Source: Bacillota bacterium (GTDB lineage: Bacteria > Bacillota > Clostridia > Christensenellales > Aristaeellaceae). Taken from it: a DNA stretch of 6,245 nt. A program made the translations under genes and the position numbers. How positions within the stretch are numbered: the first letter of the stretch is position 1; each line of letters starts with the position of its first letter. Positions 1 to 6,146 of the stretch are shown piece after piece. Location of the stretch: NCBI GenBank assembly GCA_023404715.1, contig JAEYAR010000081.1, positions 1-6,245 on the forward strand. Reading direction: 5' to 3'. The notes below the pieces were generated by a model. It was not told the DNA's origin. It saw nothing but the letters and a program-made list of their open reading frames with translations, and ran no database searches.

Positions 1-1
1 C

Positions 2-451
2 GACGAGCCGACGACCGCGCTCGACGTGGTCGTGCAATATAACATCATTCGGCGCATTACGGATCTCAAGCGCGAGATGGGCTTTTCTATCCTCTTCATC
101 ACCCACGACCTACCCTTGATGCTCGAAATGTGCGACCGCATCGGCATCATGTACGCGGGCAGGCTCGTGGAGCTATCGCCCGTGCAAGTGCTGCGCCGTG
201 GCGGCGCGCACCCGTACGCGCAGGGGCTCTTGCAGGCTTTTCCTTCGCTGCTGGGGCCCAAGGTAAAGCTTGCCGGCATTCCCGGCAGCGTGCCGGACCT
301 GATCACCCCGCCAGAAGGGTGTCTGTTTTACGAGCGATGCGGCAGGCGTACGGAGGTATGCGCGCTTAGGCAACCGCCCTTCGAGCGGCTGGGCCCGCTG
401 CATTTCTGCGCGTGCTTCCACCCTGCGCGTCAAGCTGAGGAGGAAAAGTGA
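2..451 (+). CDS. Oligopeptide/dipeptide-type ABC transporter ATP-binding protein, OppD/DppD-like (5' end missing)
   Basis: The C-terminal 149 residues of a cytoplasmic ATPase subunit that would power uptake by an Opp/Dpp-family importer. The visible part begins inside Walker B and the D-loop (DEPTTALDV), continues to the H-loop histidine (FITHDLP, residue 35 of the fragment) and ends in the oligopeptide-transporter C-terminal domain. That domain has cysteines in a C-x5-C-x6-C-x15-C arrangement (fragment residues 107, 113, 120, 136) after GSVPDL. An iron-sulfur cluster has been reported on this cysteine set in a DppD structure; that it binds one here is inferred. Walker A, Q-loop and signature motif lie left of the window, so intactness cannot be judged. 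The TGA stop overlaps the next gene's ATG by one base. OppD-family ATPases normally pair with an OppF-type partner, which is exactly the next gene. Some family members carry oligosaccharides rather than peptides, so the substrate is open. Confidence 0.95.
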   Translation, partial: DEPTTALDVVVQYNIIRRITDLKREMGFSILFITHDLPLMLEMCDRIGIMYAGRLVELSPVQVLRRGGAHPYAQGLLQAFPSLLGPKVKLAGIPGSVPDLITPPEGCLFYERCGRRTEVCALRQPPFERLGPLHFCACFHPARQAEEEK

Positions 452-1476
452 TGGAAGCGAAAAAAATAAAGGTGCAGTTCAAGCGCGTGAAGAAATACTT
501 CCCCAACGGCGGCCTTTTGCACAAGCAGTACATCCGCGCGGTAAACGACGTGAGCTTTGACATGCGCGAGGGGGAAATCCTCGCCGTGGTGGGCGAGAGC
601 GGCTGCGGCAAGACGACGCTGGCGCGCATGCTCATGAAGCTGCACGACGCGACGGCGGGCGAAATTACCGTAGATGGGCGCGATATCGCCAAGCCAATGA
701 ACCGTGGGGAAGTGAAGCGCTTTCACACGCAGATTCAGATGATCTTTCAGGATCCGTTCGCTTCACTGAACCCGGCGCACACGATCCAGCACATCATCGC
801 GCGCGCCATCACGCTGCATAACCGCGGCATCGGCGAGCCTGAGGTCTACGACCGTGTGCGCAATTTGCTCACGCTTGTGGGGCTGACGCCGCCGGAGGAC
901 TTCATGGGCAAGCATCCGGCGCAGCTATCCGGCGGGCAGCGTCAGCGCATCGTCATCGCGCGCGCACTGGCGGTCGATCCGGGCATCCTGGTCGCGGACG
1001 AGCCGACCTCGATGCTGGACGTATCCATCGGCATCGACATCATGAACCTGCTACTCGAACTCAAGGAAAAAAAGCGGCTGACGATGATGTACATCACCCA
1101 CAACCTCGCGAGCGCGCGCTATATCGCGGATTCGATGGTCGTCATGTACGCGGGCAACGCGGTGGAATACGGCGCGATCGACCACATCATCGCGCAGCCG
1201 CTGCACCCCTACACGGTGCTTCTCCTTTCCAGCACGCCGGAGCCCTTCCGCGAGGAGCCGCTCGCCATCCGCGCGAGCGAAGAGCTTCCGGACCTGCGGG
1301 TGGAGCAGCGCGGATGCCATTTCTGCAAACGCTGCCCGCGGGCGACGGAGCGCTGCCGCATGCAAATTCCCCCGGACTATGAGGTGGACGGCCGGCGGGT
1401 GAAGTGTTTTTTATACGAGGATGCGCGCAACGTGGACGTGCCGCCGGTCGACGCGCGGATTTATACCGAACGATAG
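451..1476 (+). CDS. Oligopeptide/dipeptide-type ABC transporter ATP-binding protein, OppF/DppF-like
   Basis: A 341-residue cytoplasmic ATPase, the second nucleotide-binding subunit of the Opp/Dpp-type importer and the likely heterodimer partner of the preceding gene. All motifs are present: Walker A GESGCGKT (48-55), Q-loop in IFQDPFASLNP (Q100), signature LSGGQRQR (159-166), Walker B ending VADEPTSMLDV (182-192) and H-loop histidine in YITHNL (H217). The tail has the family cysteines C289, C295, C302 and C319 with the same x5/x6 spacing as the upstream ATPase, plus an extra C292. Length is normal for the family. ATG at 451 is preferred over GTG at 448 because AGGAGG at 438-443 lies 7 bases from the ATG but only 4 from the GTG. 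The ATG overlaps the upstream TGA, which indicates coupled translation. Permeases and the solute-binding protein are absent from the window and would be expected upstream. The substrate is not readable from an ATPase; the sulfatases downstream suggest a sulfated solute. Confidence 0.96.
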   Translation: MEAKKIKVQFKRVKKYFPNGGLLHKQYIRAVNDVSFDMREGEILAVVGESGCGKTTLARMLMKLHDATAGEITVDGRDIAKPMNRGEVKRFHTQIQMIFQDPFASLNPAHTIQHIIARAITLHNRGIGEPEVYDRVRNLLTLVGLTPPEDFMGKHPAQLSGGQRQRIVIARALAVDPGILVADEPTSMLDVSIGIDIMNLLLELKEKKRLTMMYITHNLASARYIADSMVVMYAGNAVEYGAIDHIIAQPLHPYTVLLLSSTPEPFREEPLAIRASEELPDLRVEQRGCHFCKRCPRATERCRMQIPPDYEVDGRRVKCFLYEDARNVDVPPVDARIYTER

Positions 1477-1484
1477 GAGGACTT

Positions 1485-2819
1485 ATGCGTAAGCCAAACA
1501 TCATTCTGATCATGACGGACGACCAGGGCTACGGGGACCTGAGCTGCATGGGCGCGACGGATTTCGTCACCCCACACCTGGACGAGATGGCGCGGCAAGG
1601 CGCGCGCTTCTCATGCATGTACTCCAATTCACCGGTCTGTTCGCCCTCGCGCGCCGCCCTGCTGACGGGCCGCTACCCTGGTTATGCGGGCGTGCGCGCC
1701 ATCCTGGCGGGGCATCGCCGGGCCAGCGGGCTGACGGGCGAGGTGCCGACGCTCGCCACGATGCTCAAAGGGGCGGATTATCATACGGGCATCGTTGGCA
1801 AATGGCACTTGGGCCTGCGCGAGGAATGCCGTCCGCTGCAAAACGGGTTTGACAGCTTCTACGGCTTCATGGCCGGGTGTGTGGATTACTACTCACACAT
1901 CTTCTATTGGGGCATGGCCGACGGGCGCACCAACCCTTGCCACGACCTGTGGGAAGGCGAAACGGAGGTCTACGACAACGGGCATTATATGACCGAGCTG
2001 GTGACGGAAAAGAGCGTAGAGTACATCCGCGAACATCGCGAGGAGCCCTTCATGCTATACGTTGCCTACAACGCGCCGCACTATCCGATGCACGCGCCGG
2101 AAAAATACATGCGCCGTTTTGCACATCTGCCCTGGGACCGGCAGGTGATGGCCGCGATGATCAGCGCCGTAGACGACGGCGTAGGCGAAATTCGCGCGGA
2201 GCTCGAACGGCAGGGGCTGGCGGAGGACACCATCCTCTACTTCCAGAGCGACAACGGCCCCTCGCGCGAATCGCGCAACTGGATGGACGGGCGGGAGGAT
2301 CCCTACTACGGGGGCACGAGCGGCCGGTTCACCGGTCACAAGTATAGCCTGTTTGAGGGCGGTATCCGCGTGCCGGGCATCATCTGCTGGCCGGGCCGTA
2401 TCCCCGCCGGACAGGTCATCGACGCCCCCTGCGCCGCCATGGACGTGCTGCCCACGGTGCTGGAGGCCGTGCAGGCGGACGCGGGCGGCGCGGCGCTGGA
2501 CGGACAGAGCCTGCTGGGGCTGCTCACGCACGGGGAGACGCCCGCGCAGCGCCAGCTCTTCTGGGAGATGGACGATCAGACCGCGGTGCGCGAGGGCAAG
2601 TACAAGCTGGTGCTGCACGGCGTGCTCGTCGAGGGCGAAGCGCAGCGGGGGCCGGTATTCCTTAGCGACCTGGAGGCTGACCCGGCGGAGCGCGTAAACC
2701 TGGCGGAGGCGATGCCTGAGCTGACGGAGCGCCTCACGCGCGACGCGCTTGGCTGGCGGCAAGCGCTGGAGCAGAACTGGGAGCGGCGGTTTGCCGCGAA
2801 CTACAGAAGCCTGACGTGA
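1485..2819 (+). CDS. Type I sulfatase (arylsulfatase A-like), cysteine-type, cytoplasmic
   Basis: A 444-residue hydrolase that should cleave sulfate esters with a formylglycine cofactor and a bound divalent metal, usually calcium. The modification site is C52 in CSPSRAALLTGR (52-63), the classic C-x-P-S-R signature. Other active-site positions are also in place: D12/D13 in MTDDQGYGD, K106 and H108 in GKWHLG, H199 in NAPHYP, D256-N257 in QSDNGPS and K286 in GHKYSLFEGG. It therefore looks catalytically complete. The C-terminal region (GKYKLVLHG, then FLSDLEADPAE) matches the usual small subdomain. There is no signal peptide: the first residues (MRKPNIILIM) are already the first beta strand, so the protein should stay in the cytoplasm. 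The start at 1485 is set by AGGAGG at 1475-1480, which overlaps the upstream TAG. The frame is open back to 1404, but that part lies inside the ATPase gene and has no family match. The substrate (glycan, steroid or aryl sulfate) cannot be told from sequence. Confidence 0.95.
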   Translation: MRKPNIILIMTDDQGYGDLSCMGATDFVTPHLDEMARQGARFSCMYSNSPVCSPSRAALLTGRYPGYAGVRAILAGHRRASGLTGEVPTLATMLKGADYHTGIVGKWHLGLREECRPLQNGFDSFYGFMAGCVDYYSHIFYWGMADGRTNPCHDLWEGETEVYDNGHYMTELVTEKSVEYIREHREEPFMLYVAYNAPHYPMHAPEKYMRRFAHLPWDRQVMAAMISAVDDGVGEIRAELERQGLAEDTILYFQSDNGPSRESRNWMDGREDPYYGGTSGRFTGHKYSLFEGGIRVPGIICWPGRIPAGQVIDAPCAAMDVLPTVLEAVQADAGGAALDGQSLLGLLTHGETPAQRQLFWEMDDQTAVREGKYKLVLHGVLVEGEAQRGPVFLSDLEADPAERVNLAEAMPELTERLTRDALGWRQALEQNWERRFAANYRSLT

Positions 2820-2831
2820 GGGGGAAATCGG

Positions 2832-4319
2832 ATGCGTTCGGTCATGGTCATGTTCGATTCGCTGAATCGCCGCTTTTTAGAACCCTACGGGTGTGATTTC
2901 ACGCATACGCCACAATTTCGGCGTCTGGCGGAGCGCGCCGCGCAGATGGATACCTGCTACGCGGGTAGCCTGCCCTGTATGCCCGCGCGGCGCGAGCTGC
3001 ATACGGGCCGCTACAACTTCCTTCACCGCAGTTGGGGCCCGATCGAGCCCTTTGACGATTCCATGCCGCAGATCCTGAAGGAAAACGGCGTACATTCCCA
3101 CCTTTGTAGCGACCATACGCACTATTGGGAGGACGGCGGGGCGACCTATCACAACCGCTACAGTACGTGGGAAAACTTTCGCGGGCAGGAGGGCGACGCC
3201 TGGAAGGGCGTGGTCGGCGGCGTCAAAAAGCCGGAAAACCGCATCGCATTTGAGGGCTACCGGCGTAAGCTCTACGAGCAGGACGCCGTGAACCGTACCT
3301 ATCTGCGCGAGGAGCCGGATCACCCGCAAACGCGCACGTTTGACGCCGGGCTCGAATTCATCGAGACGAATGCACGCCAGGACGGGTGGTTCCTGCAGAT
3401 CGAGACGTTCGACCCGCATGAGCCGTTCTTCTCCTACGCGCGCTACAAGGCGCTGTACCCGCACAACTACGAGGGCAAGCAGTTCGACTGGCCGGACTAC
3501 GCGCCGGTGAAGGAAAGCGCAGGCGAGGTAAACCACGCCCGCATGGAATACGCGGCGCTGCTCTCGATGTGCGACGCATCGCTGGGCCGGGTGCTCGACC
3601 TGTTCGACCGCCTGAACCTGTGGCCGGACACGCAGCTCATCGTGTGCACCGACCACGGCTACATGCTGGGCGAGCACGGCTATTGGGCGAAGAACTACAT
3701 GCCACAATACGACGAGATCGTACATACGCCCTTGTTCGTCTGGGACCCGCGGGCAGGGGTACGGGGCGTGCGGCGCAAGGCGCTCGTACAGACGATCGAC
3801 CTGCCTGCGACGGTGCTCTCGTTCTTCGGCCTCGCGCTGCCTGCGGACATGCAGGGAAGGGATCTGTTGCCGGTGCTCAGGGACGACATCCCCGTGCGCG
3901 AGGCCGGGCTCTTTGGCATCCACGGCGCGCACGTATGCGTGACCGACGGGCGTTACGTCTACATGAAAGCGCCCGCCTCGCCGCACAACGCGCCACTGCA
4001 CGACTATACGCTGATGCCCACGCACATGGCCTGGATGTTCAGCCCGGAGGAAATCCGCACGATGGAGAAGGCGGAGCCCTTCGCCTTCACAAAGGGCTGC
4101 CCGCTCATGCGCTTTGCGACGCGCGGCGGGAATCTGCTCTTTGAGACGGGGCAGACGCGCGACTTGCTGTTCGATCTGGAGACGGATCCGCAGCAAAATG
4201 CTCCGATCACCAACCCGCCGGCGGAGCTGCTCGGACGTCTGCGGGCGCAGATGATCCGCCAGATGAACGAAAACGACTGTCCCAGAGAGCAGTTTGAACG
4301 GCTGGGGCTGGGGCGCTGA
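2832..4319 (+). CDS. Second sulfatase-superfamily hydrolase (CMPAR / DH-type active site), cytoplasmic
   Basis: A 495-residue alkaline-phosphatase-superfamily hydrolase of the sulfatase family, clearly different from its upstream neighbour. The formylglycine site is C49 in CMPARRELHTGR (49-60), fitting C-x-P-x-R with a downstream TGR. Likely metal ligands are D9 in MFDSLNRR and D274-H275 in CTDHGYMLGEHG. The DH pair, in place of DN, resembles choline-sulfatase and phosphonate monoester hydrolase-type members. H196 in ETFDPHEPF is a further likely active-site residue. LFDLETDPQQN (446-456) is the typical C-terminal strand motif. The N-terminus starts directly with the first strand and no signal peptide is seen. 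AGGGGG at 2819-2824 is 7 bases from the ATG and begins at the last base of the upstream TGA, so the pair is probably co-translated. It could cleave a sulfate ester or sulfamate; a phosphoester or phosphonate substrate is possible, since the superfamily is promiscuous. Maturation by the nearby anSME is expected from the cysteine motif. Confidence 0.92.
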   Translation: MRSVMVMFDSLNRRFLEPYGCDFTHTPQFRRLAERAAQMDTCYAGSLPCMPARRELHTGRYNFLHRSWGPIEPFDDSMPQILKENGVHSHLCSDHTHYWEDGGATYHNRYSTWENFRGQEGDAWKGVVGGVKKPENRIAFEGYRRKLYEQDAVNRTYLREEPDHPQTRTFDAGLEFIETNARQDGWFLQIETFDPHEPFFSYARYKALYPHNYEGKQFDWPDYAPVKESAGEVNHARMEYAALLSMCDASLGRVLDLFDRLNLWPDTQLIVCTDHGYMLGEHGYWAKNYMPQYDEIVHTPLFVWDPRAGVRGVRRKALVQTIDLPATVLSFFGLALPADMQGRDLLPVLRDDIPVREAGLFGIHGAHVCVTDGRYVYMKAPASPHNAPLHDYTLMPTHMAWMFSPEEIRTMEKAEPFAFTKGCPLMRFATRGGNLLFETGQTRDLLFDLETDPQQNAPITNPPAELLGRLRAQMIRQMNENDCPREQFERLGLGR

Positions 4320-4338
4320 CGTTAAACGGTGTATGACG

Positions 4339-4369
4339 AGTCCCCGGAGAACACATTTCTCCGGGGACT
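4339..4369 (+). terminator. Perfect 13-bp stem-loop after the second sulfatase, terminator-like but without U-tract
   Basis: AGTCCCCGGAGAA (4339-4351) pairs perfectly with TTCTCCGGGGACT (4357-4369) around the 5-base loop CACAT. It begins 19 bases after the sulfatase stop codon, where an operon terminator would sit. No run of U follows (the next bases are TGCCATGCGC), so it is not a standard intrinsic terminator. It may be a weak terminator, a 3'-end stabilising or processing hairpin that sets the anSME level relative to the sulfatases, or an operator, since its right arm touches the -35 box of the next promoter. The dyad itself is certain; its function is inferred. Confidence 0.55.
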
Positions 4370-4397
4370 TGCCATGCGCTCACCCATGTGCTATGCT
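4369..4397 (+). promoter_or_regulatory. Predicted sigma-A promoter with extended -10 for the anSME gene
   Basis: The -35 box is TTGCCA (4369-4374, five of six consensus bases), followed by 17 bases and the -10 box TATGCT (4392-4397, four of six). A TG one base upstream of the -10 (4389-4390) makes an extended -10. Transcription would start near 4404, leaving a leader of about 25 bases with GAGGAG at 4415-4420, 8 bases before the GTG start codon at 4429. This would let the maturase be expressed independently of the transporter-sulfatase operon. Prediction from sequence only. Confidence 0.55.
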
Positions 4398-4428
4398 GTG
4401 AGCAAACACGAGATGAGGAGAATGCCGC

Positions 4429-5544
4429 GTGAAGACCGCTACCCTGATGATCAAGCCCTCCAGCAGCCTGTGCAACCTGCGCTGCGCTTATTGCTTTTAT
4501 CACGAGCTTGCGGCGCGGCGGGAGGTAGCCTCCTACGGCGTCATGAAGGACGATGTGCTGGAGGCGCTCGTGCGCCGCGTGATGGGCGAGGTGACGCAGG
4601 ACGTACACTTCGTATTCCAGGGCGGCGAGCCGCTGGTGGCGGGCCTGCCCTTTTTCGAGCGTTTTGAGGCCCTGGTGGCCCGGCTCTCGCCCCGGGGCCT
4701 GCGCGTGATGCGCAGCGTTCAGACGAACGGCACCCTGGTCGACGAGGCCTGGGCCGCGTTCTTTGCCCGGCATCGCTACCTCGTAGGCGTATCGCTCGAC
4801 GGGCCCGCCGCGCTGCACAACGACATGCGGCCTACGGCGGAGGGCAAGGGCAGCTTTTCGGGCGTGATGGCGGGCATTCGGCGGCTGCGCCAGGCGAATG
4901 TAGAGTTCAACATCCTCACCGTCGTCACGCGCGAGGTGGCGCTGCACGGCGCCAAGGTATACAGTTTTTTGCGCAAGAACGGCTTTGACTATCTGCAATT
5001 CATCCCTTGCATGGACGAGCCGGGCGCGCTGAAAGCCGCCTTTTCGCTCGACGAGGCGAGCTATGGCCGCTTTTTGATCGACACGTTCGCGCTCTATGAA
5101 CGGGAGCTGCTGGAGGGGAAGCGCATCAGCGTTCGTTTTTTTGATAACCTGATCGGCATGCTCGCGGGATACCCGCCGGAGAGCTGCGGCATGTCCGGTT
5201 GCTGCGCCTGCCATCTGGTGGTGGAGGCGGACGGGGGCGTTTACCCCTGCGATTTTTATGTGACGGACGCCTACCGTCTGGGCAGCGTGCAGGAATCGGG
5301 ACTGGAAGCGATGGTCCTGTCGGATACGGCGACGCGCTTCATCGAGGAGAGCAAGCCGGTCGATCCGGCCTGCCGCATCTGTCCCTACGCGCCGGTCTGC
5401 CGGGGCGGCGGCTGCCGCCGCTACAGGGAGCCGTTTGTCGACGGCAAGCCGCGGCGTCCCGCGCTATGCGAGGCCTATCGCATGTTCTTTGGCGAGTGCC
5501 TGGGGCGCATGCAAGCCCTAGCAAGGCGGTTTGTCAGGCGGTAA
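4429..5544 (+). CDS. anSME: Anaerobic sulfatase-maturating enzyme (anSME), radical SAM/SPASM
   Basis: A 371-residue cytoplasmic radical-SAM enzyme that converts the active-site cysteine or serine of sulfatases to formylglycine without oxygen. The SAM-cluster motif is C15-x3-C19-x2-C22 at the N-terminus, followed by FQGGEP (63-68) for SAM binding and VSLDGP (121-126). The SPASM half has C253, C259, C261 and C274, then C315, C318, C324, C329 and C347 for two auxiliary [4Fe-4S] clusters. D275 in YPCDFYV matches the catalytic base known as D277 in the C. perfringens enzyme, and the length is also nearly identical (about 370). The last cysteine pair is CRGGGC, one glycine longer than the CxGGC form I recall from that enzyme. 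The start is GTG, supported by GAGGAG 8 bases upstream (4415-4420). No signal peptide. Its obvious clients are the two upstream sulfatases, both of cysteine type. Related SPASM peptide-maturase families were considered, but the motif match and the neighbours strongly favour anSME. Confidence 0.96.
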   Translation: MKTATLMIKPSSSLCNLRCAYCFYHELAARREVASYGVMKDDVLEALVRRVMGEVTQDVHFVFQGGEPLVAGLPFFERFEALVARLSPRGLRVMRSVQTNGTLVDEAWAAFFARHRYLVGVSLDGPAALHNDMRPTAEGKGSFSGVMAGIRRLRQANVEFNILTVVTREVALHGAKVYSFLRKNGFDYLQFIPCMDEPGALKAAFSLDEASYGRFLIDTFALYERELLEGKRISVRFFDNLIGMLAGYPPESCGMSGCCACHLVVEADGGVYPCDFYVTDAYRLGSVQESGLEAMVLSDTATRFIEESKPVDPACRICPYAPVCRGGGCRRYREPFVDGKPRRPALCEAYRMFFGECLGRMQALARRFVRR

Positions 5545-5554
5545 AAAGGATTGC

Positions 5555-5570
5555 GCAGCCTTTCGGCTGC
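5555..5570 (-). terminator. Small GNRA-capped hairpin between the convergent anSME and antitoxin genes
   Basis: GCAGCC (5555-5560) and GGCTGC (5565-5570) form a 6-bp stem. Read on the minus strand the loop is GAAA, a stable GNRA tetraloop. On that strand it sits 13 bases after the antitoxin stop, and a run of five U follows 7 bases beyond the stem, so it could be a weak terminator for the antitoxin transcript. On the plus strand it starts 10 bases after the anSME stop and has no U-tract. The short stem and distant U-run make the role uncertain. Confidence 0.3.
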
Positions 5571-5583
5571 ACTGGTGGATAGG

Positions 5584-5808
5584 TCATTTTAGGGCAGCCC
5601 TCACATCCTTGTCGTCGTATTGCTGTTTGAGAACACCTCTGAGAGAATCTGTAAGATGGCCAACGGCGGCTTCTTCTGAGATGATACGCGCGATACGCTT
5701 TCCGTTGCGTAGAATGATCACCTCGCCAGTCTCAATGGCGTACTGTAGATACTTGCCAAAATTGTTCTGCACATCCGTGACAGTCGCCATTTTTGTCGAA
5801 TCCTGCAT
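5584..5808 (-). CDS. Phd/YefM-family antitoxin, no adjacent toxin
   Basis: A 74-residue protein whose N-terminal part matches the Phd/YefM antitoxin fold: VTDVQNNFGKYLQYA (10-24), then ETGEVIILRNGKRIARI (26-42). The conserved RNGK turn and following strand are typical. In the family this half dimerises and binds its own promoter, while a flexible C-terminal tail wraps the toxin (RelE/YoeB or Doc type). The tail here (HLTDSLRGVL, 51-60, then a charged end) is of normal length. ATG at 5808 is supported by AAAGGAGG (5817-5824), 8 bases upstream. A second ATG at residue 7 (MATVTD) is possible but lies too far from that site. The gene converges on anSME, with 39 bases between stops. No toxin reading frame follows it, which is unusual because phd/yefM genes normally directly precede their toxin. 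It may be an orphan, may have lost its partner, or may act on a toxin elsewhere. Base composition is AT-richer than the operon to its left. Confidence 0.88.
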   Translation of the reverse strand: MQDSTKMATVTDVQNNFGKYLQYAIETGEVIILRNGKRIARIISEEAAVGHLTDSLRGVLKQQYDDKDVRAALK

Positions 5809-5834
5809 AGAAACAACCTCCTTTAGCTAACTCT

Positions 5835-5862
5835 ATTATATGCAAAATAGCGATTTCATCAA
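5835..5862 (-). promoter_or_regulatory. Predicted promoter of the Phd/YefM antitoxin gene
   Basis: On the minus strand TTGATG (5862-5857) and a perfect TATAAT (5840-5835) are 16 bases apart. The start point would be near 5828, giving a leader of about 20 bases that contains the AAAGGAGG ribosome binding site. The -35 box begins in the loop and ends in the right arm of the dyad at 5844-5878, so that dyad may be the operator through which the antitoxin represses itself, as Phd and YefM do. Predicted from sequence only. Confidence 0.6.
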
Positions 5863-5878
5863 GAGAAATCGCTGTTTT
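5844..5878. terminator. Bidirectional terminator-like dyad overlapping the antitoxin promoter
   Basis: AGCGATTTC (5849-5857) and GAAATCGCT (5865-5873) form a perfect 9-bp stem around a 7-base loop. It is extended by a T:G pair and by AAAA (5844-5847) opposite TTTT (5875-5878). The A-run on one side and T-run on the other give a terminator shape on both strands. On the minus strand it lies 39 bases after the XRE regulator stop and can end that transcript. On the plus strand it could stop read-through from anSME, whose mRNA would then run antisense through the antitoxin gene. The same dyad covers the antitoxin -35 and spacer, so it may also be an operator. Confidence 0.6.
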
Positions 5879-5916
5879 TGACATAGAGGAGTTTAGCTAT
5901 CGTTTTTGCTGGGTTG

Positions 5917-6138
5917 TTAAGGATAGGGAAGGCCTTTAGGTAAATCCAGAAGGTAGTCAGCGGAGACATTGAAGAAACGGCAAATGTTGCGTATATCCTC
6001 CAATGAGGGTTCGTTTTCGCCGGTTTCCCAATAGGATACCTTTCTTTGTTTGATGTTTAATGCTCTTGCGAGGTCTTCCTGTGAGAGCTTTCCCGGATAG
6101 TCCATACGAAGCGATTTGATCTTCTCTGAAAAGGGCAT
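5917..6138 (-). CDS. Small XRE-family (Cro/CI-type HTH) transcriptional regulator
   Basis: A 73-residue protein that is almost entirely one Cro/CI-type helix-turn-helix DNA-binding domain. LSQEDLARALN (18-28) gives the first HTH helix, and the recognition helix follows in KQRKVSYWETG (30-40). The family ending NEPSLEDIRNICRFFNVSADYLLD (42-65) is complete; only a short KGLPYP tail follows, so there is no sensor or catalytic domain. ATG at 6138 is chosen over ATG at 6144 because AAAGGAG (6147-6153) is 8 bases from the former and only 2 from the latter. It is most likely a dimeric repressor. It is divergent from a strong promoter reading out of the window, and a perfect dyad lies in the shared upstream region, so it probably controls itself and that outward gene. 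Single-domain XRE proteins are common in mobile elements and toxin-antitoxin loci; nothing seen assigns it to one. AT-richer than the sulfatase operon. Confidence 0.9.
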   Translation of the reverse strand: MPFSEKIKSLRMDYPGKLSQEDLARALNIKQRKVSYWETGENEPSLEDIRNICRFFNVSADYLLDLPKGLPYP

Positions 6139-6146
6139 TTGCATAT

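Noticed and set aside
448..450. GTG start for the OppF-like ATPase
   Set aside because: Only 4 bases separate it from AGGAGG; the adjacent ATG at 451 has the normal 7.
1404..1484. N-terminal extension of the first sulfatase
   Set aside because: The extra residues are encoded within the ATPase gene, and the clear AGGAGG at 1475-1480 points to the ATG at 1485, where the sulfatase fold begins.
2055..2762. Minus-strand open frame (235 codons) opposite the first sulfatase
   Set aside because: Antisense shadow with biased composition and no recognisable motif.
2877..4196. Long minus-strand open frame (439 codons) opposite the second sulfatase
   Set aside because: It mirrors a convincing sulfatase gene, is rich in Arg, Val and His with no recognisable domain, and is a typical antisense open frame in GC-rich DNA.
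4329..4667. Plus-strand frame of 112 codons across the hairpin and into anSME
   Set aside because: It contains the stem-loop and promoter, then runs out of frame over the anSME radical-SAM motif; no ribosome binding site or family resemblance.
4207..5214. Long minus-strand open frame (335 codons) opposite the sulfatase end, promoter gap and anSME
   Set aside because: It lies antisense to anSME, whose cysteine motifs are all accounted for on the plus strand, shows no domain, and would cross the hairpin and promoter region.
5531..5830. Plus-strand frame of 99 codons that might be the missing toxin
   Set aside because: It is the antisense of the antitoxin gene, shows no RelE, Doc or other toxin features, and has no ribosome binding site of its own.
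5878..5883. Perfect -35 consensus TTGACA on the plus strand
   Set aside because: No -10-like hexamer at 16-18 bases downstream, and it would transcribe only antisense into the XRE gene.
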